17,570 bases of DNA from Candidatus Altarchaeales archaeon WOR_SM1_86-2 (GCA_001723855.1 MCBC01000166.1:1-17570); one strand, 5' to 3'; counted from the first letter of the stretch, positions 1-7,480 are shown. The notes: generated from the letters alone by a model not told the origin. Numbers and translations: made by a program.

Positions 1-219
1 GATTTTTGCATTCTTTGCCCACTCTATACCTATGTCCTTCTCTAAAAATTTTAGAAGTCGCCCGCTGTCATCTCCAGGGACGTCATCCCAGCTAAACAAA
101 TACCCTGGTTGTAAAATCACCATTTCCAAAATGCCCATTAAAGTCCAGAATAGCAAGCCAGGCCCGAATGTAAACACAAAAAATCCTATTGGATCAATGA
201 CTGGGAAATATGCATCCAT
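1..219 (-). CDS. Small membrane protein, N-terminal part (runs off left edge)
   Basis: An open frame of 73 codons begins with ATG at 219 and stays open to the window edge, so the C-terminus is missing. Residues about 8-38 are strongly hydrophobic (FFVFTFGPGLLFWTLMGILE), giving one membrane segment. A polar part follows with the pattern DDSGRLLKFLEKDIGIEW. I do not recognise a named family with certainty; the tail resembles short archaeal hypothetical proteins in which a transmembrane segment is followed by a small soluble beta domain. AT-rich sequence upstream (220-270) would suit a leaderless promoter. The opposite strand also has an open frame here, but its composition is not protein-like. 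Function unknown. Confidence 0.55.
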   Translation of the reverse strand, partial: MDAYFPVIDPIGFFVFTFGPGLLFWTLMGILEMVILQPGYLFSWDDVPGDDSGRLLKFLEKDIGIEWAKNAKI

Positions 220-325
220 TTTTAATTTAAATTATTCATGCGTATTAAAATTAAAATACATCATCTAATTGATTTATACCCTTTGTTATAGGATAGTTTT
301 TCAGTGTATCCGCAAACCATGTAAA

Positions 326-400
326 GCGTGTCATCGAGCGAAGCGAAGATGGCATGCGGCAGAAATAAATGTCTGACACGTGTAAGACACATAATGTCTT
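326..400. repeat. Cluster of inverted repeats in the 220-434 intergenic stretch
   Basis: CGTGTCA at 327-333 pairs with TGACACG at 374-380, extended by one G-U pair. Just beyond it AAGACA at 384-389 pairs with TGTCTT at 395-400 across a 5-base spacer. The stretch 220-434 holds no convincing gene. The stems could belong to a small structured RNA or to an operator; nothing in the sequence decides this. Confidence 0.35.
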
Positions 401-414
401 CCACATATTTTGAT

Positions 415-435
415 AAAACTTTTATTAAAAGTTTT
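415..435 (-). terminator. Hairpin at the end of the DUF2073 gene
   Basis: A perfect 9-base stem (AAAACTTTT / AAAAGTTTT) with a 3-base loop begins at the last base of the frame-restored DUF2073 stop codon (437-435). The minus-strand transcript would contain two short U-runs. Position and composition suit an archaeal transcription end, although a hairpin is not required for termination in archaea. Confidence 0.5.
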
Positions 436-820
436 CACTCATCGCTCGCCAGCAAAGAAATCCGCTGCGGGTCCTTTTTTATTTCCTTGACGAACTTTGA
501 CGGTCCGATAACGGTCAGCCCCCCGGTGCTTCCGCCAAAAGCAGTTTAATCAACCGCTCCCTGATGCTTGTAATCCCGCCCTCGTCGCTTCTCAATGTAG
601 AAATCTCAATTCCCGGGAATTTATCATTAACCTCCTCCATCGTGTGCTCTATGAGTTTTGATTCTTCAAACGGCGTCAGGGATTCCTCAACAACAAGGAT
701 TTTATCCTCCTTTATCCTCTCAAGAATATAGTCGATCTTTTCTGAACTCCCTTTCGGTGCTAAAATGCTTTTTGATATGAATTCCAGTTCTATGCCCTTC
801 TTCTTCTTATTTTTTGCCAT
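435..820 (-). pseudogene. DUF2073 family protein, disrupted by a one-base frameshift
   Basis: The frame from ATG 820 encodes 101 residues and ends prematurely with LLLAEAPGG. Moving by one base at the TTTT run (minus strand; 540-537) restores a tail of 33 residues, GGSTGGLTVIGPSKFVKEIK and so on, ending at 435. That tail is the typical DUF2073 C-terminus (glycine-rich turn, then TVIGPS). One extra T would give LLFGGSTGG and a full-length protein of about 128-130 residues. DUF2073 is an archaeal family of unknown function, commonly found next to Era-like GTPases, as here. The gene lies 91 bases downstream of the GTPase, with a poly-U terminator between them, so it probably has its own promoter. 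No other lesion is visible, so the shift is recent, a homopolymer sequencing error, or (less likely) bypassed during translation. Confidence 0.75.
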
Positions 821-880
821 TCTGATTTACTATATTTGGATTATTTTTTGACTATCATGGTTTTTTCTTTTTCGCAAGCG

Positions 881-911
881 TTTTTCTTTTTTTTCTAAAA
901 AAGAAAAAGGC
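881..911 (-). terminator. Poly-U terminator and 12-base inverted repeat after the GTPase gene
   Basis: Immediately after the GTPase stop the minus strand reads CC, five T, C, six T, which is a U-rich archaeal terminator. The same bases (897-908) form one arm of a perfect 12-base inverted repeat with 881-892, with a 4-base loop. Confidence 0.6.
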
Positions 912-1538
912 TTACTTTGAATACTTGGCTATCGCATCGTAAAGTTCCTCTATATGCTCCCCCTCCAATGCCGAGATCTCCACCACATGATGCTGGGGGA
1001 ACGCCTCCATTACCCTTTCCGGTTTCGCATCCTCCAGATCAAGTTTATTCGCGACAATGATTATGGGGATATCTCTTGCGACAAGGTTGCCTATGATCGT
1101 GATATTAACCTGGGTGTAGGGATCCCTCGTGGAATCCATGACAACTAACGCGGTATCGACATGCTCCAGCCATTTTATTGCTTCAATAACGCCGGCTGTG
1201 GCCTCCTTTGCCCTCTGCTGCGCCTCCTCCACGCTCATACCGTGCGAAACAAATTCCTCAAAATCAACTTTTGTTGCGATACCGGGCATATCCAGGAGAT
1301 TCATCTCTATTTTGTTCTTCCCGGTGGAGATGATAATTTTCTCCTTTTTCTGCACGCTCCGGGTTTCATGGGGAATTTCAGAGACCTTGCCAACCGGCTC
1401 CCCCGTCCAATCCATGGATATCTTGTTCGCAAGAGTGGTTTTACCGGCGTTCGGGGGCCCATACAATCCAAGCCGGATGACCTTCCTTTTTCTGAATATT
1501 TTGCGCCTGAACCAATTTATTAAACCTTTCAATACCAT
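912..1538 (-). CDS. Era-like GTP-binding protein with conserved DUF2073 neighbourhood
   Basis: A small TRAFAC-class GTPase of 208 residues. Visible motifs: G1 GPPNAGKT (27-34), a threonine in HETRSV as G2 candidate, G3 DMPG (83-86), G4 NKLD (164-167) and G5 SAL (189-191). The N-terminus is short and very basic (RRKIFRKRK), which suggests contact with RNA or membrane. Family knowledge: archaeal Era-like GTPases of this size often sit beside DUF2073 and a zinc-ribbon gene; a ribosome-related role is often assumed but not shown. I chose ATG 1538 because the frame's earlier start at 1586 would overlap the divergent L15e gene and add 16 residues reading through the AT-rich promoter. The zinc-ribbon partner is not in this window. 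Confidence 0.85.
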   Translation of the reverse strand: MVLKGLINWFRRKIFRKRKVIRLGLYGPPNAGKTTLANKISMDWTGEPVGKVSEIPHETRSVQKKEKIIISTGKNKIEMNLLDMPGIATKVDFEEFVSHGMSVEEAQQRAKEATAGVIEAIKWLEHVDTALVVMDSTRDPYTQVNITIIGNLVARDIPIIIVANKLDLEDAKPERVMEAFPQHHVVEISALEGEHIEELYDAIAKYSK

Positions 1539-1580
1539 GGATGTTTTTATTTTATTATTAATAATAAATAAAAATTTATA
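1539..1580. promoter_or_regulatory. Divergent promoter between the GTPase and L15e genes
   Basis: A 42-base stretch of almost pure A/T separates the two divergent start codons. TATA-like sequence is present in both directions at about 20-30 bases from each ATG, and there is no Shine-Dalgarno sequence, so both messages are probably leaderless. Confidence 0.55.
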
Positions 1581-2186
1581 ATGCACAGATACTTAACAGA
1601 GTTGTACAGGGAAGGGTTGGGAAAAGAAGCAAGGGATGACCCGAGATATGAGGAGTTCAGAAGGTTAATGGTAGAAAGGAAGATCCAGTGGAGAAAATCC
1701 TCGCCTGTGGTGAGGCTTGAGCGCCCCCTCAGGATAGACAAAGCAAGGCGGTATGGGTATAAGGCAAAGCAGGGTTTTATAGCCGCGAGGGCAAGGGTGA
1801 GGAAGGGAGGCAGGAGAAAATCCCGCCCGGTAAAGGGAAGAAAGCCCGCGGGAATGGGCGTCAAAAAAATAACTCCTGCAAAATCAATTCAAAGGATGGC
1901 AGAGGAGAGGACCCAGAGAAAATTTCCAAATCTTGAGGTTTTAGCGTCTTATTGGCTCTGGGAGGATGGGCAGTATAAATGGTACGAGGTCATCTTACTT
2001 GATCCAAATCACCCCGTGATAAAGAAGGATAATGATGTTTCGTGGATCACTGAAAAACAACATAAGGGGAGGGTGTTCAGAGGGCTAACGCCATCTGGAA
2101 AGAAAGGGAGGGGTCTGAGGAAGAGGGGCATGGGAGCAGAGAAACTGAGGCCAAGCATAAGAGCGAAAGGCAGAAGAGCGAAATAG
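1581..2186 (+). CDS. rpl15e: 50S ribosomal protein L15e
   Basis: A 201-residue basic protein of the archaeal/eukaryotic L15e family, a component of the large ribosomal subunit. Family features seen: an N-terminal helix (MHRYLTELYREG), WRKSSPVVRLERPLRIDKAR, the basic centre ARVRKGGRRKSRPVKGRK, the motif FPNLEVLASYWLWEDGQYKW, the segment YEVILLDPNHPVI, and a lysine/arginine-rich tail (GLTPSGKKGRGLRKRG). Length is close to the usual archaeal 190-200 residues. The ATG at 1581 is the first in frame and lies directly behind the AT-rich divergent promoter. This gene is the strongest single marker that the window is archaeal. Confidence 0.97.
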   Translation: MHRYLTELYREGLGKEARDDPRYEEFRRLMVERKIQWRKSSPVVRLERPLRIDKARRYGYKAKQGFIAARARVRKGGRRKSRPVKGRKPAGMGVKKITPAKSIQRMAEERTQRKFPNLEVLASYWLWEDGQYKWYEVILLDPNHPVIKKDNDVSWITEKQHKGRVFRGLTPSGKKGRGLRKRGMGAEKLRPSIRAKGRRAK

Positions 2187-2187
2187 A

Positions 2188-2200
2188 TTTATATATTTAT
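2188..2200 (+). promoter_or_regulatory. TATA box for the Roadblock gene
   Basis: TTTATATATTTAT begins two bases after the L15e stop and ends 15 bases before ATG 2215, with its core about 20-27 bases upstream. That spacing fits a leaderless transcript. Confidence 0.55.
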
Positions 2201-2214
2201 GCCAAATATTTAAT

Positions 2215-2529
2215 ATGGATGTGGAGGATAAAGCAAGAATCATTGAAAAAATAGAGGGGGTAAGAGGTGTTATGATCACCAACAAGGATGGAGCAATCAT
2301 TTATTCAAAAATCCCCCGCGCATTGAGGGAAAAAATGATCAACATGCCCATATATATGGAAAACATATTACACTCGCTTAAAATCAAACCAAAAAATATT
2401 ACAGTTCAATTCGCCCCTGATTTGAAAATAATGATCTTGATGAGGAATCAATATGCCATTTATGTTTTAGCATCCCGATATGTTGATGTGTTGGGAATAA
2501 GAACATTAATCGGACAAAATAATATTTAA
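2215..2529 (+). CDS. Roadblock/LC7 domain protein
   Basis: A single-domain protein of 104 residues. The opening pattern, IEKIEGVRGVMITNKDGAII followed by a serine and IPRAL, is typical of Roadblock/LC7 domains: a helix, then a strand ending in a DG turn. The middle helix (YMENILHSLKI) and the strands ITVQFAPDLKIMILM and QYAIYVLASR complete the fold. Members of this family dimerise and often regulate small Ras-like GTPases or act as scaffolds. Two bases separate its stop from the next start, so it is co-transcribed with the V4R gene. No partner MglA-type GTPase lies in the operon; the nearest GTPase is the Era-like protein at 912-1538. Target unknown. Confidence 0.75.
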   Translation: MDVEDKARIIEKIEGVRGVMITNKDGAIIYSKIPRALREKMINMPIYMENILHSLKIKPKNITVQFAPDLKIMILMRNQYAIYVLASRYVDVLGIRTLIGQNNI

Positions 2530-2531
2530 AG

Positions 2532-3239
2532 ATGATAGTCGTAAACGAGGGGATTAACCGGGCACAAACCGGGTTAGAATTCGCGATGATTACCGCGGAC
2601 AGAGAAATACTTGAGAAATCAAACTCCCACATAACCCCCGAGGTTGTTGAAAATATCTCACATATACTGGGGATAATCGAGGACATATCGGCGGATACCA
2701 GAAGCAGGTTTCAGTTCATAAAAATAGATGGAGGCAGGGCAGGGGAGATATACAGGTTACTGGTCTATCCAATATCCAAAAAGGTGTATGGAGTGCTTCT
2801 TACTAAGGTAGAGTTAAAGGAGGAGTTTATCCCCGCAGCGGAGCAAATGCTCACATTAAGACGATTATTGAGTTTATTTGTGGAAGACTTTGAGAAAATT
2901 TTATTTAAAGCAGGCAAAAACAGTGGAAGGGCATGTATTCGATACTTTAAGAATTCGGGTATTGATGGTGAAGAAGCCATTAAGGGAGCCTCTGCCATGT
3001 TAAGCGCATGTGATATAATAAATCCTAAATGGGAGATTAAAAAGGACCATATAACAGTGGTAATCAACAACTCCTGGGAAAATAGCGAGGTTAAGGAGAA
3101 AGCTGAGAAGCCATCCTGTTACCATACCCAGGGCATTATATCGGGCATAATTAAAGGGGCATTAATGCGCCCTGGAGAAATAGAAGAAGTGGAATGTAAA
3201 TCAATGGGCGATAAAGAATGCAAGTTCATATTTCGTTAG
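2532..3239 (+). CDS. V4R-domain sensor-like protein
   Basis: A protein of 235 residues. The C-terminal half (about 110-235) fits the V4R (4-vinyl reductase) domain: the helix pair around FEKILFKAGKNSGRACIRYF, a CYHTQGIISGIIKGAL helix, then the diagnostic EEVECKSMGDKECKFIF ending with conserved cysteines. V4R domains bind small hydrophobic ligands and occur in archaeal and bacterial regulators and in bacteriochlorophyll-pathway proteins. The N-terminal part (1-100) has an alpha/beta pattern (FAMITADREIL, then a helix, then GEIYRLLVYPISKKVYGVLL) that could be a second, diverged Roadblock-like domain; this is inference. It follows the Roadblock gene at 2 bases, so the two products probably act together. 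No DNA-binding domain is visible. Confidence 0.7.
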   Translation: MIVVNEGINRAQTGLEFAMITADREILEKSNSHITPEVVENISHILGIIEDISADTRSRFQFIKIDGGRAGEIYRLLVYPISKKVYGVLLTKVELKEEFIPAAEQMLTLRRLLSLFVEDFEKILFKAGKNSGRACIRYFKNSGIDGEEAIKGASAMLSACDIINPKWEIKKDHITVVINNSWENSEVKEKAEKPSCYHTQGIISGIIKGALMRPGEIEEVECKSMGDKECKFIFR

Positions 3240-3261
3240 TCATTATTATTAACATTAAATA

Positions 3262-3270
3262 TTTATATAT
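3262..3270 (+). promoter_or_regulatory. TATA box for the P-loop-less KaiC-like gene
   Basis: TTTATATAT lies 19-27 bases before GTG 3289, inside the 49-base gap after the V4R gene. This is the spacing of a leaderless archaeal promoter and suggests the third gene of the group also has its own transcript. Confidence 0.5.
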
Positions 3271-3288
3271 AAAAAAATATTAAATAAG

Positions 3289-3840
3289 GTGGATAATAAG
3301 GAATCAGAATATAAAACCGTTGAAGCGGAGAAAACGATATTCCTTCATGCAAGTGCCGAGGAATATGCCAGATCGGCCCTTAAATTAGTGAAGCATATGG
3401 TAAATGAAAGAGGAATGGGAGGAGTTTATATCACGGTCAGTAAACCGTTTGTATACAGTATAGAGGTTATGCAAAATAACGGTATCGGCACCGAGAACTT
3501 ATTCTTTATTGATTGTATTTCACAAATGGGTGGAGGAGGAGGTATAGAATTAGAAAATTGTGTCTTTACCAGCCCAATCGCTCTATCGGAAATAATGATG
3601 CATGCAAATGATATGCTTAAAAAGGTAAAAACCAAAAATAAATTTATACTTCTGGATTGCATATCAACTCTTCTGGTATACAATAATGAAAAGCCTGTAA
3701 AGGAGTTTGCGATGTGGCTTTTGGCAAACGTCAGAGCAAATAAAGATGTAACCGGCATCCTTGTCACCATAAAAGAGGATACCCCGCCAACGTTGGTTGG
3801 ACTTCTAAAGGCAATGTGCGAGAAAGTTATTGAAGAGTAA
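3289..3840 (+). CDS. KaiC/RecA-fold protein with degenerate P-loop
   Basis: A protein of 183 residues from a GTG start 19 bases behind a TATA box. Its layout follows the KaiC/RadA ATPase core: a first strand TIFLHA (16-21), a helix YARSALKLVKHMV, strand GGVYITVSKP, then FFIDCIS, and a Walker B-like strand KFILLDCISTLLVY with D123, followed by helix and strand TGILVTIKE. The P-loop GxxGxGK[ST] that should follow the first strand is replaced by ASAEEYARSA, so ATP binding of the usual kind is unlikely. Such P-loop-less KaiC relatives are known in archaea and are usually left unnamed. It follows the Roadblock and V4R genes on the same strand, and its stop is 2 bases from the convergent HEAT-repeat gene. 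Role unknown; a non-catalytic signalling partner is an inference. Confidence 0.6.
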   Translation: MDNKESEYKTVEAEKTIFLHASAEEYARSALKLVKHMVNERGMGGVYITVSKPFVYSIEVMQNNGIGTENLFFIDCISQMGGGGGIELENCVFTSPIALSEIMMHANDMLKKVKTKNKFILLDCISTLLVYNNEKPVKEFAMWLLANVRANKDVTGILVTIKEDTPPTLVGLLKAMCEKVIEE

Positions 3841-3842
3841 TC

Positions 3843-6296
3843 TTATTTACCTCTTAAAACCTCATTGACCTCTCTTTTTCTTTCTGCAGGAAAGATCTCC
3901 TTTAGATATTTCAATCCGCGAATTGCAGATTCCGACACATACCAGTCGCCGTCTCTCGATAACCCCAAAAGTGTATTAGCCACATCATTTGCTGTTTTTG
4001 TTTCCATAATTGCATCCTCCAGGTTTATAAGTGCATGTGCAACACAATCGCGAACATGCCAGTCAGGATCCTCACTTAAACGTAGTATTGTGGCCATAAC
4101 TTTACTTCTCATTTCTTTTGGCACAATTATAACCAATTCCCCTATGGCGCGCGTAGCACTTCCCCGTACTTTCCAATCACGGTCTTTGCACAGCCCTAAT
4201 AATCGTTCAGTGGCCTTTTCCCCCATATTTCGCGGGATTATATTGCTCAAATCGATTAACGCAAAAACTGATGATTCCCGGACAAACCAGTCAATATCAT
4301 AGGTTAGTTCCAATAATCGTTCGATTACCTTGTTTTTCACATCTTTTGGAATCACGTCACCCAATCTTCCAAGTGTTCGTGCAGAAGCAGCACGGACACT
4401 CCAGTCACCGCTTTCAGTTAATTCAAGTATTTTTTCAATAACGTCCCCTTCCATGTCCTTCGGGACGACATCCGTTAAATTTCCGAGCGAAAACCTTGCG
4501 GAATTTCGGACACTTACGTCGGGGTCTTTTGTTAAAGCAAGAATTCTTTTAACAACAGGTTTTTTCAAAACATCGGGGACAATAACACTCAAATTTCCGA
4601 GCGCCCTTGCGGCTGCACTTCTCACCATCCATGAACCACTTTCACTCATAGTGAGTGCTTTTTCCACAATATCCTTTTCCATATCCTCGGGAATAATATC
4701 CCTTAAATTTCCGATGGATCTTATTGCAGATGCACCAACTTCAACTTCTTCATCATCGCATATAACAAACAGATTCTCAATGATTGGTTTTTTCATAAAA
4801 TCAGGAATTTCTTTTAAACTTCCAAGTGCCTGCACTGCAGAGGTCCTTATTGTCCATTCTCTATCCTCACTTAACGCGAACAACCTTTCAATTTCAAGTT
4901 TTTTGACATCTTCCGGGGAAATACTACTCAACCTCCCAAGTGCCCTGGTTGCGCTATTTTTAACGTCCAGGTTTTTGTCCCTGCTTAGTCCCATGACTTT
5001 GTCAACAACATTTTTTCTTAAGGAATCCGGTACTGCATTTTCAAAATCTCCAAGCGCATCTATCGCGGATATTCTGATTGAAACCCTTTCATCTTCGCAC
5101 AACGCGATCAGTCTTTCAACAACATCTATTTTCCTTCCTCCTGGAATAATGTTCTTAATCTCCCTGATTGTGTGCACTGTTACCCCCCGAATCCTATGGT
5201 CCGGGTCACGAGTTTTTTTTAATAAAATTTTTGTGATATCCTCTGCAAATTTTTCGGGGATTATGTCGCTCATATTACCGATTGATTTCACGGCAGAACC
5301 GCAAATTTGCCATTTAGGATCCTCACATAATCCCAATATTTTTTCAATAACGCTTTCATGCAGATCTTCGGGAATGGCGTTCTTTAAGTCCCCTAAAAGC
5401 TCTGTCACGGAATATCTTACCCCTGCGTCTTCTTCTTTGCTTAATTCCAGCAACTGTTCAACAACTTCCCTCCTCATTGCCTTGGGAATTACATCCCTCA
5501 GATTTCCGAGTGTTTTTACTCCCGCCGTCTTCACATCTAGGTTTTTATCCTTCACTAACTCAAGAAGACACCTTATAACTTCCCAACTCATACGCTTGGG
5601 GATGATCTCCTTTAACTCACCAAGCGCTTTTCCAGAGTAATACCGCACACTCCAGTCTGGGTCACGACACAACTCCATGACGCGCTCTAAAAATTTTTCC
5701 CTCATCTCAACGGGAACAACGCCTTTCATGTAACCGAAAATTTTTGCAGCAGAAAATTTAACTCCCCATTCCCCATCACCGCTTAGTGCAATTACTCTTT
5801 CAACAACCTTTTCTTTTTCACTGGCGGGTATAACCGACCTTAACTTTCCAATAATCTCGGCGGCAGAACTCCTTACCTCCCACTCATCATCTTGAGACAA
5901 TTCTAAATTTCTCTTAATAACCAGATCCCGCATGTCTTTTGACATTGCTCCATGCAAATCACCCAGTGATCGCATTGCTGAAATTCTAATTTCTTTAGAA
6001 CTGTCTCTACTCGATTCCAATAAAGTCTCAACCAATCTGTTTGTTGCATCGCCGAGAGGGGCATCATTTAAATGTCCAATGGCCCAGCAAGACGCATCTT
6101 TGACATTCTTGTTACGGTCTTTACTTAATTTTATTAGAATTTCTATAACCCCCCCGATCATGTCTTTTGGAATCGCTCCTCCAATGCTTCCGAGTGCCCG
6201 TGCAGCAGAACTTTTTTGCGCCCAATCCCTACTTCTTGCAAGTTCGACTAATCTCCTGATTTCTTCCCTGCGAGCATTTGAATCGTATAACGCCAT
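3843..6296 (-). CDS. Large HEAT-repeat protein (21 tandem units)
   Basis: An 817-residue protein built, after a short 20-residue N-terminal helix, from 21 consecutive units of about 38 residues. The unit pattern is D-x-D/E-W-x-V-R-x-S-A-x-x-A-L-G-x-L, then IP, a second helix and a terminal leucine-rich LLxLS/C. The V-R and A-L-G positions are those of HEAT-like repeats of the phycobilisome-lyase/PBS type. There is no signal peptide, membrane segment or catalytic domain, so the protein is probably a cytoplasmic superhelical scaffold for protein contacts. Units are diverged, not near-identical, so the array is old. The start ATG 6296 lies 14-29 bases behind a TATA-like stretch. The gene follows argD on the same strand and converges on the Roadblock/V4R/KaiC-like group. 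Partner unknown. Confidence 0.85.
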   Translation of the reverse strand: MALYDSNARREEIRRLVELARSRDWAQKSSAARALGSIGGAIPKDMIGGVIEILIKLSKDRNKNVKDASCWAIGHLNDAPLGDATNRLVETLLESSRDSSKEIRISAMRSLGDLHGAMSKDMRDLVIKRNLELSQDDEWEVRSSAAEIIGKLRSVIPASEKEKVVERVIALSGDGEWGVKFSAAKIFGYMKGVVPVEMREKFLERVMELCRDPDWSVRYYSGKALGELKEIIPKRMSWEVIRCLLELVKDKNLDVKTAGVKTLGNLRDVIPKAMRREVVEQLLELSKEEDAGVRYSVTELLGDLKNAIPEDLHESVIEKILGLCEDPKWQICGSAVKSIGNMSDIIPEKFAEDITKILLKKTRDPDHRIRGVTVHTIREIKNIIPGGRKIDVVERLIALCEDERVSIRISAIDALGDFENAVPDSLRKNVVDKVMGLSRDKNLDVKNSATRALGRLSSISPEDVKKLEIERLFALSEDREWTIRTSAVQALGSLKEIPDFMKKPIIENLFVICDDEEVEVGASAIRSIGNLRDIIPEDMEKDIVEKALTMSESGSWMVRSAAARALGNLSVIVPDVLKKPVVKRILALTKDPDVSVRNSARFSLGNLTDVVPKDMEGDVIEKILELTESGDWSVRAASARTLGRLGDVIPKDVKNKVIERLLELTYDIDWFVRESSVFALIDLSNIIPRNMGEKATERLLGLCKDRDWKVRGSATRAIGELVIIVPKEMRSKVMATILRLSEDPDWHVRDCVAHALINLEDAIMETKTANDVANTLLGLSRDGDWYVSESAIRGLKYLKEIFPAERKREVNEVLRGK

Positions 6297-6328
6297 ATTA
6301 ATTATTTGTATTTAAAATATAAAATAAA
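6297..6328 (-). promoter_or_regulatory. Promoter of the HEAT-repeat gene
   Basis: The 32 bases between the argD stop and ATG 6296 are almost pure A/T. On the minus strand they contain TTTTATATTTTAAATA (about 6310-6325), at leaderless spacing from the start. The HEAT gene can therefore be transcribed independently of argD. Confidence 0.45.
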
Positions 6329-7480
6329 TCAGGATTTTAGGATATTAATCTTCTCTGAAAATAAATCTGCTTGGTGCTTTGTGATTATCAGCGGAGGCAG
6401 AACACGCACGACATCACCGGAGTATATACTAAGAATTCCTTCTTTTATTAAATCCAGCACAACTTCCTTCCCGGACGAAACCGAAGAGACATCTATGCCG
6501 ATCATTAACCCCCTGCCGCGAGCATTAAAACCGGAATCCAGCAGGTTATCCAGCAGGTACTTCCCGGTTAGCCGTGAGTTTTCAACTAACTTCTCATCCT
6601 GAATTATCTCAATAACTGCTTTTGAAACCGAGCATGCCAGCGGGCTTCCCAAGTAAGTTCCCCCGTGCTCGCCTTTTTCAAAATCAAGACCATCCCTAAA
6701 TAAGGTGGCTCCAATTGGAAACCCCCCGCCCATTCCTTTCGCCAGGCATATAATGTCCGGTTTTACCCCCTCATGCTCGCAGCTAAATAATTTCCCGGTT
6801 CTTCCGAATCCCGTTTGTATTTCATCAACGATTAAAAGAACTCCGTTGTCTTCTGTGATCCTTCGCACTTCCGCCAAATACCCGTCATCCGGAACGATGA
6901 CTCCCGATTCGCCCTGGACCGGCTCTATAATGACTGCTGCAATATCCTGCTTATCCTTAATTAATCTTTCAAGGGCATCAGCGTCATTATAATCAACAAA
7001 ATAATTCTTATTTAAAATCTCATTGAACCCCGATCTTACCTTCTCCCCGTAAGTTAGTCCCAGGGAGCCCAGGGTTCTGCCGTGAAATGCCCCTTTAAAC
7101 GCAACAAACTTATTTTTTTTGGTCATCCTGTGCGAAAGTTTCAGCGCGCACTCTACTGCTTCAGTGCCGTCGTTCGTAAAAAATACCCTGCTCATATCAG
7201 TAAGTTCGCAGAGCATTTCCGCCAGTTCCAACTGCGGGGTTGTATAGACCCAGTTTGAGGTGTGGATTAACTTTTTTGCCTGCGATTCTATAGCTTCCAC
7301 AACCTTCGGATGCGCGTGCCCGACACTGCTGACGGCAACCCCTGCAAACATATCCAGGTATTCTTTATTATCAACATCATACAGGTACATACCTTTTCCG
7401 TGGGTTATCGCAACAGGCAGGCGGGAGAATACATTCGCATAATACCTCTGTTCCAGCTCTTTTATTTCGTTAAAGTTCAT
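6329..7480 (-). CDS. argD: Acetylornithine aminotransferase family (class III PLP enzyme)
   Basis: A 383-residue PLP-dependent class III aminotransferase, close to the family length. Motifs seen: GTEA (105-108) for phosphate binding, AFHGRTLGSLGLT (131-143), IIEPVQGESGV (185-194), IVDEIQTGFGRTG with D219 (pyridine nitrogen contact), and the Schiff-base lysine in LAKGMGGG (K248). The subfamily converts N-acetylglutamate semialdehyde to N-acetylornithine in arginine synthesis; related archaeal enzymes also serve lysine synthesis on a LysW carrier, which sequence alone does not exclude. No other arginine or lysine genes are nearby. The ATG is only 13 bases after the stop of the restriction enzyme gene, so argD may be read from the R-M transcript or from a promoter inside it. 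Confidence 0.9.
   Translation of the reverse strand: MNFNEIKELEQRYYANVFSRLPVAITHGKGMYLYDVDNKEYLDMFAGVAVSSVGHAHPKVVEAIESQAKKLIHTSNWVYTTPQLELAEMLCELTDMSRVFFTNDGTEAVECALKLSHRMTKKNKFVAFKGAFHGRTLGSLGLTYGEKVRSGFNEILNKNYFVDYNDADALERLIKDKQDIAAVIIEPVQGESGVIVPDDGYLAEVRRITEDNGVLLIVDEIQTGFGRTGKLFSCEHEGVKPDIICLAKGMGGGFPIGATLFRDGLDFEKGEHGGTYLGSPLACSVSKAVIEIIQDEKLVENSRLTGKYLLDNLLDSGFNARGRGLMIGIDVSSVSSGKEVVLDLIKEGILSIYSGDVVRVLPPLIITKHQADLFSEKINILKS

Noticed and set aside
534..540. Programmed -1 frameshift in DUF2073
   Set aside because: The CTTTTGG context is not a classical X XXY YYZ slippery site and no downstream structure stands out. Base loss in a T-run is simpler.
1129..1581. A 150-codon plus-strand frame
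   Set aside because: It is antisense to the GTPase gene, which has all five G motifs.
1539..1586. Upstream start (1586) for the GTPase
   Set aside because: It would overlap the L15e start and translate the shared promoter. ATG 1538 gives the usual N-terminus.
4330..5640. A 436-codon plus-strand open frame
   Set aside because: It lies wholly antisense to the HEAT-repeat gene. Its serine/isoleucine-rich periodic sequence is the reverse reading of the repeats.
3846..6230. Regular periodicity of about 114 bases that could suggest a CRISPR or satellite array
   Set aside because: The units are diverged at DNA level and the period is set by a conserved 38-residue HEAT unit in one continuous frame. 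There are no identical short repeats with spacers.
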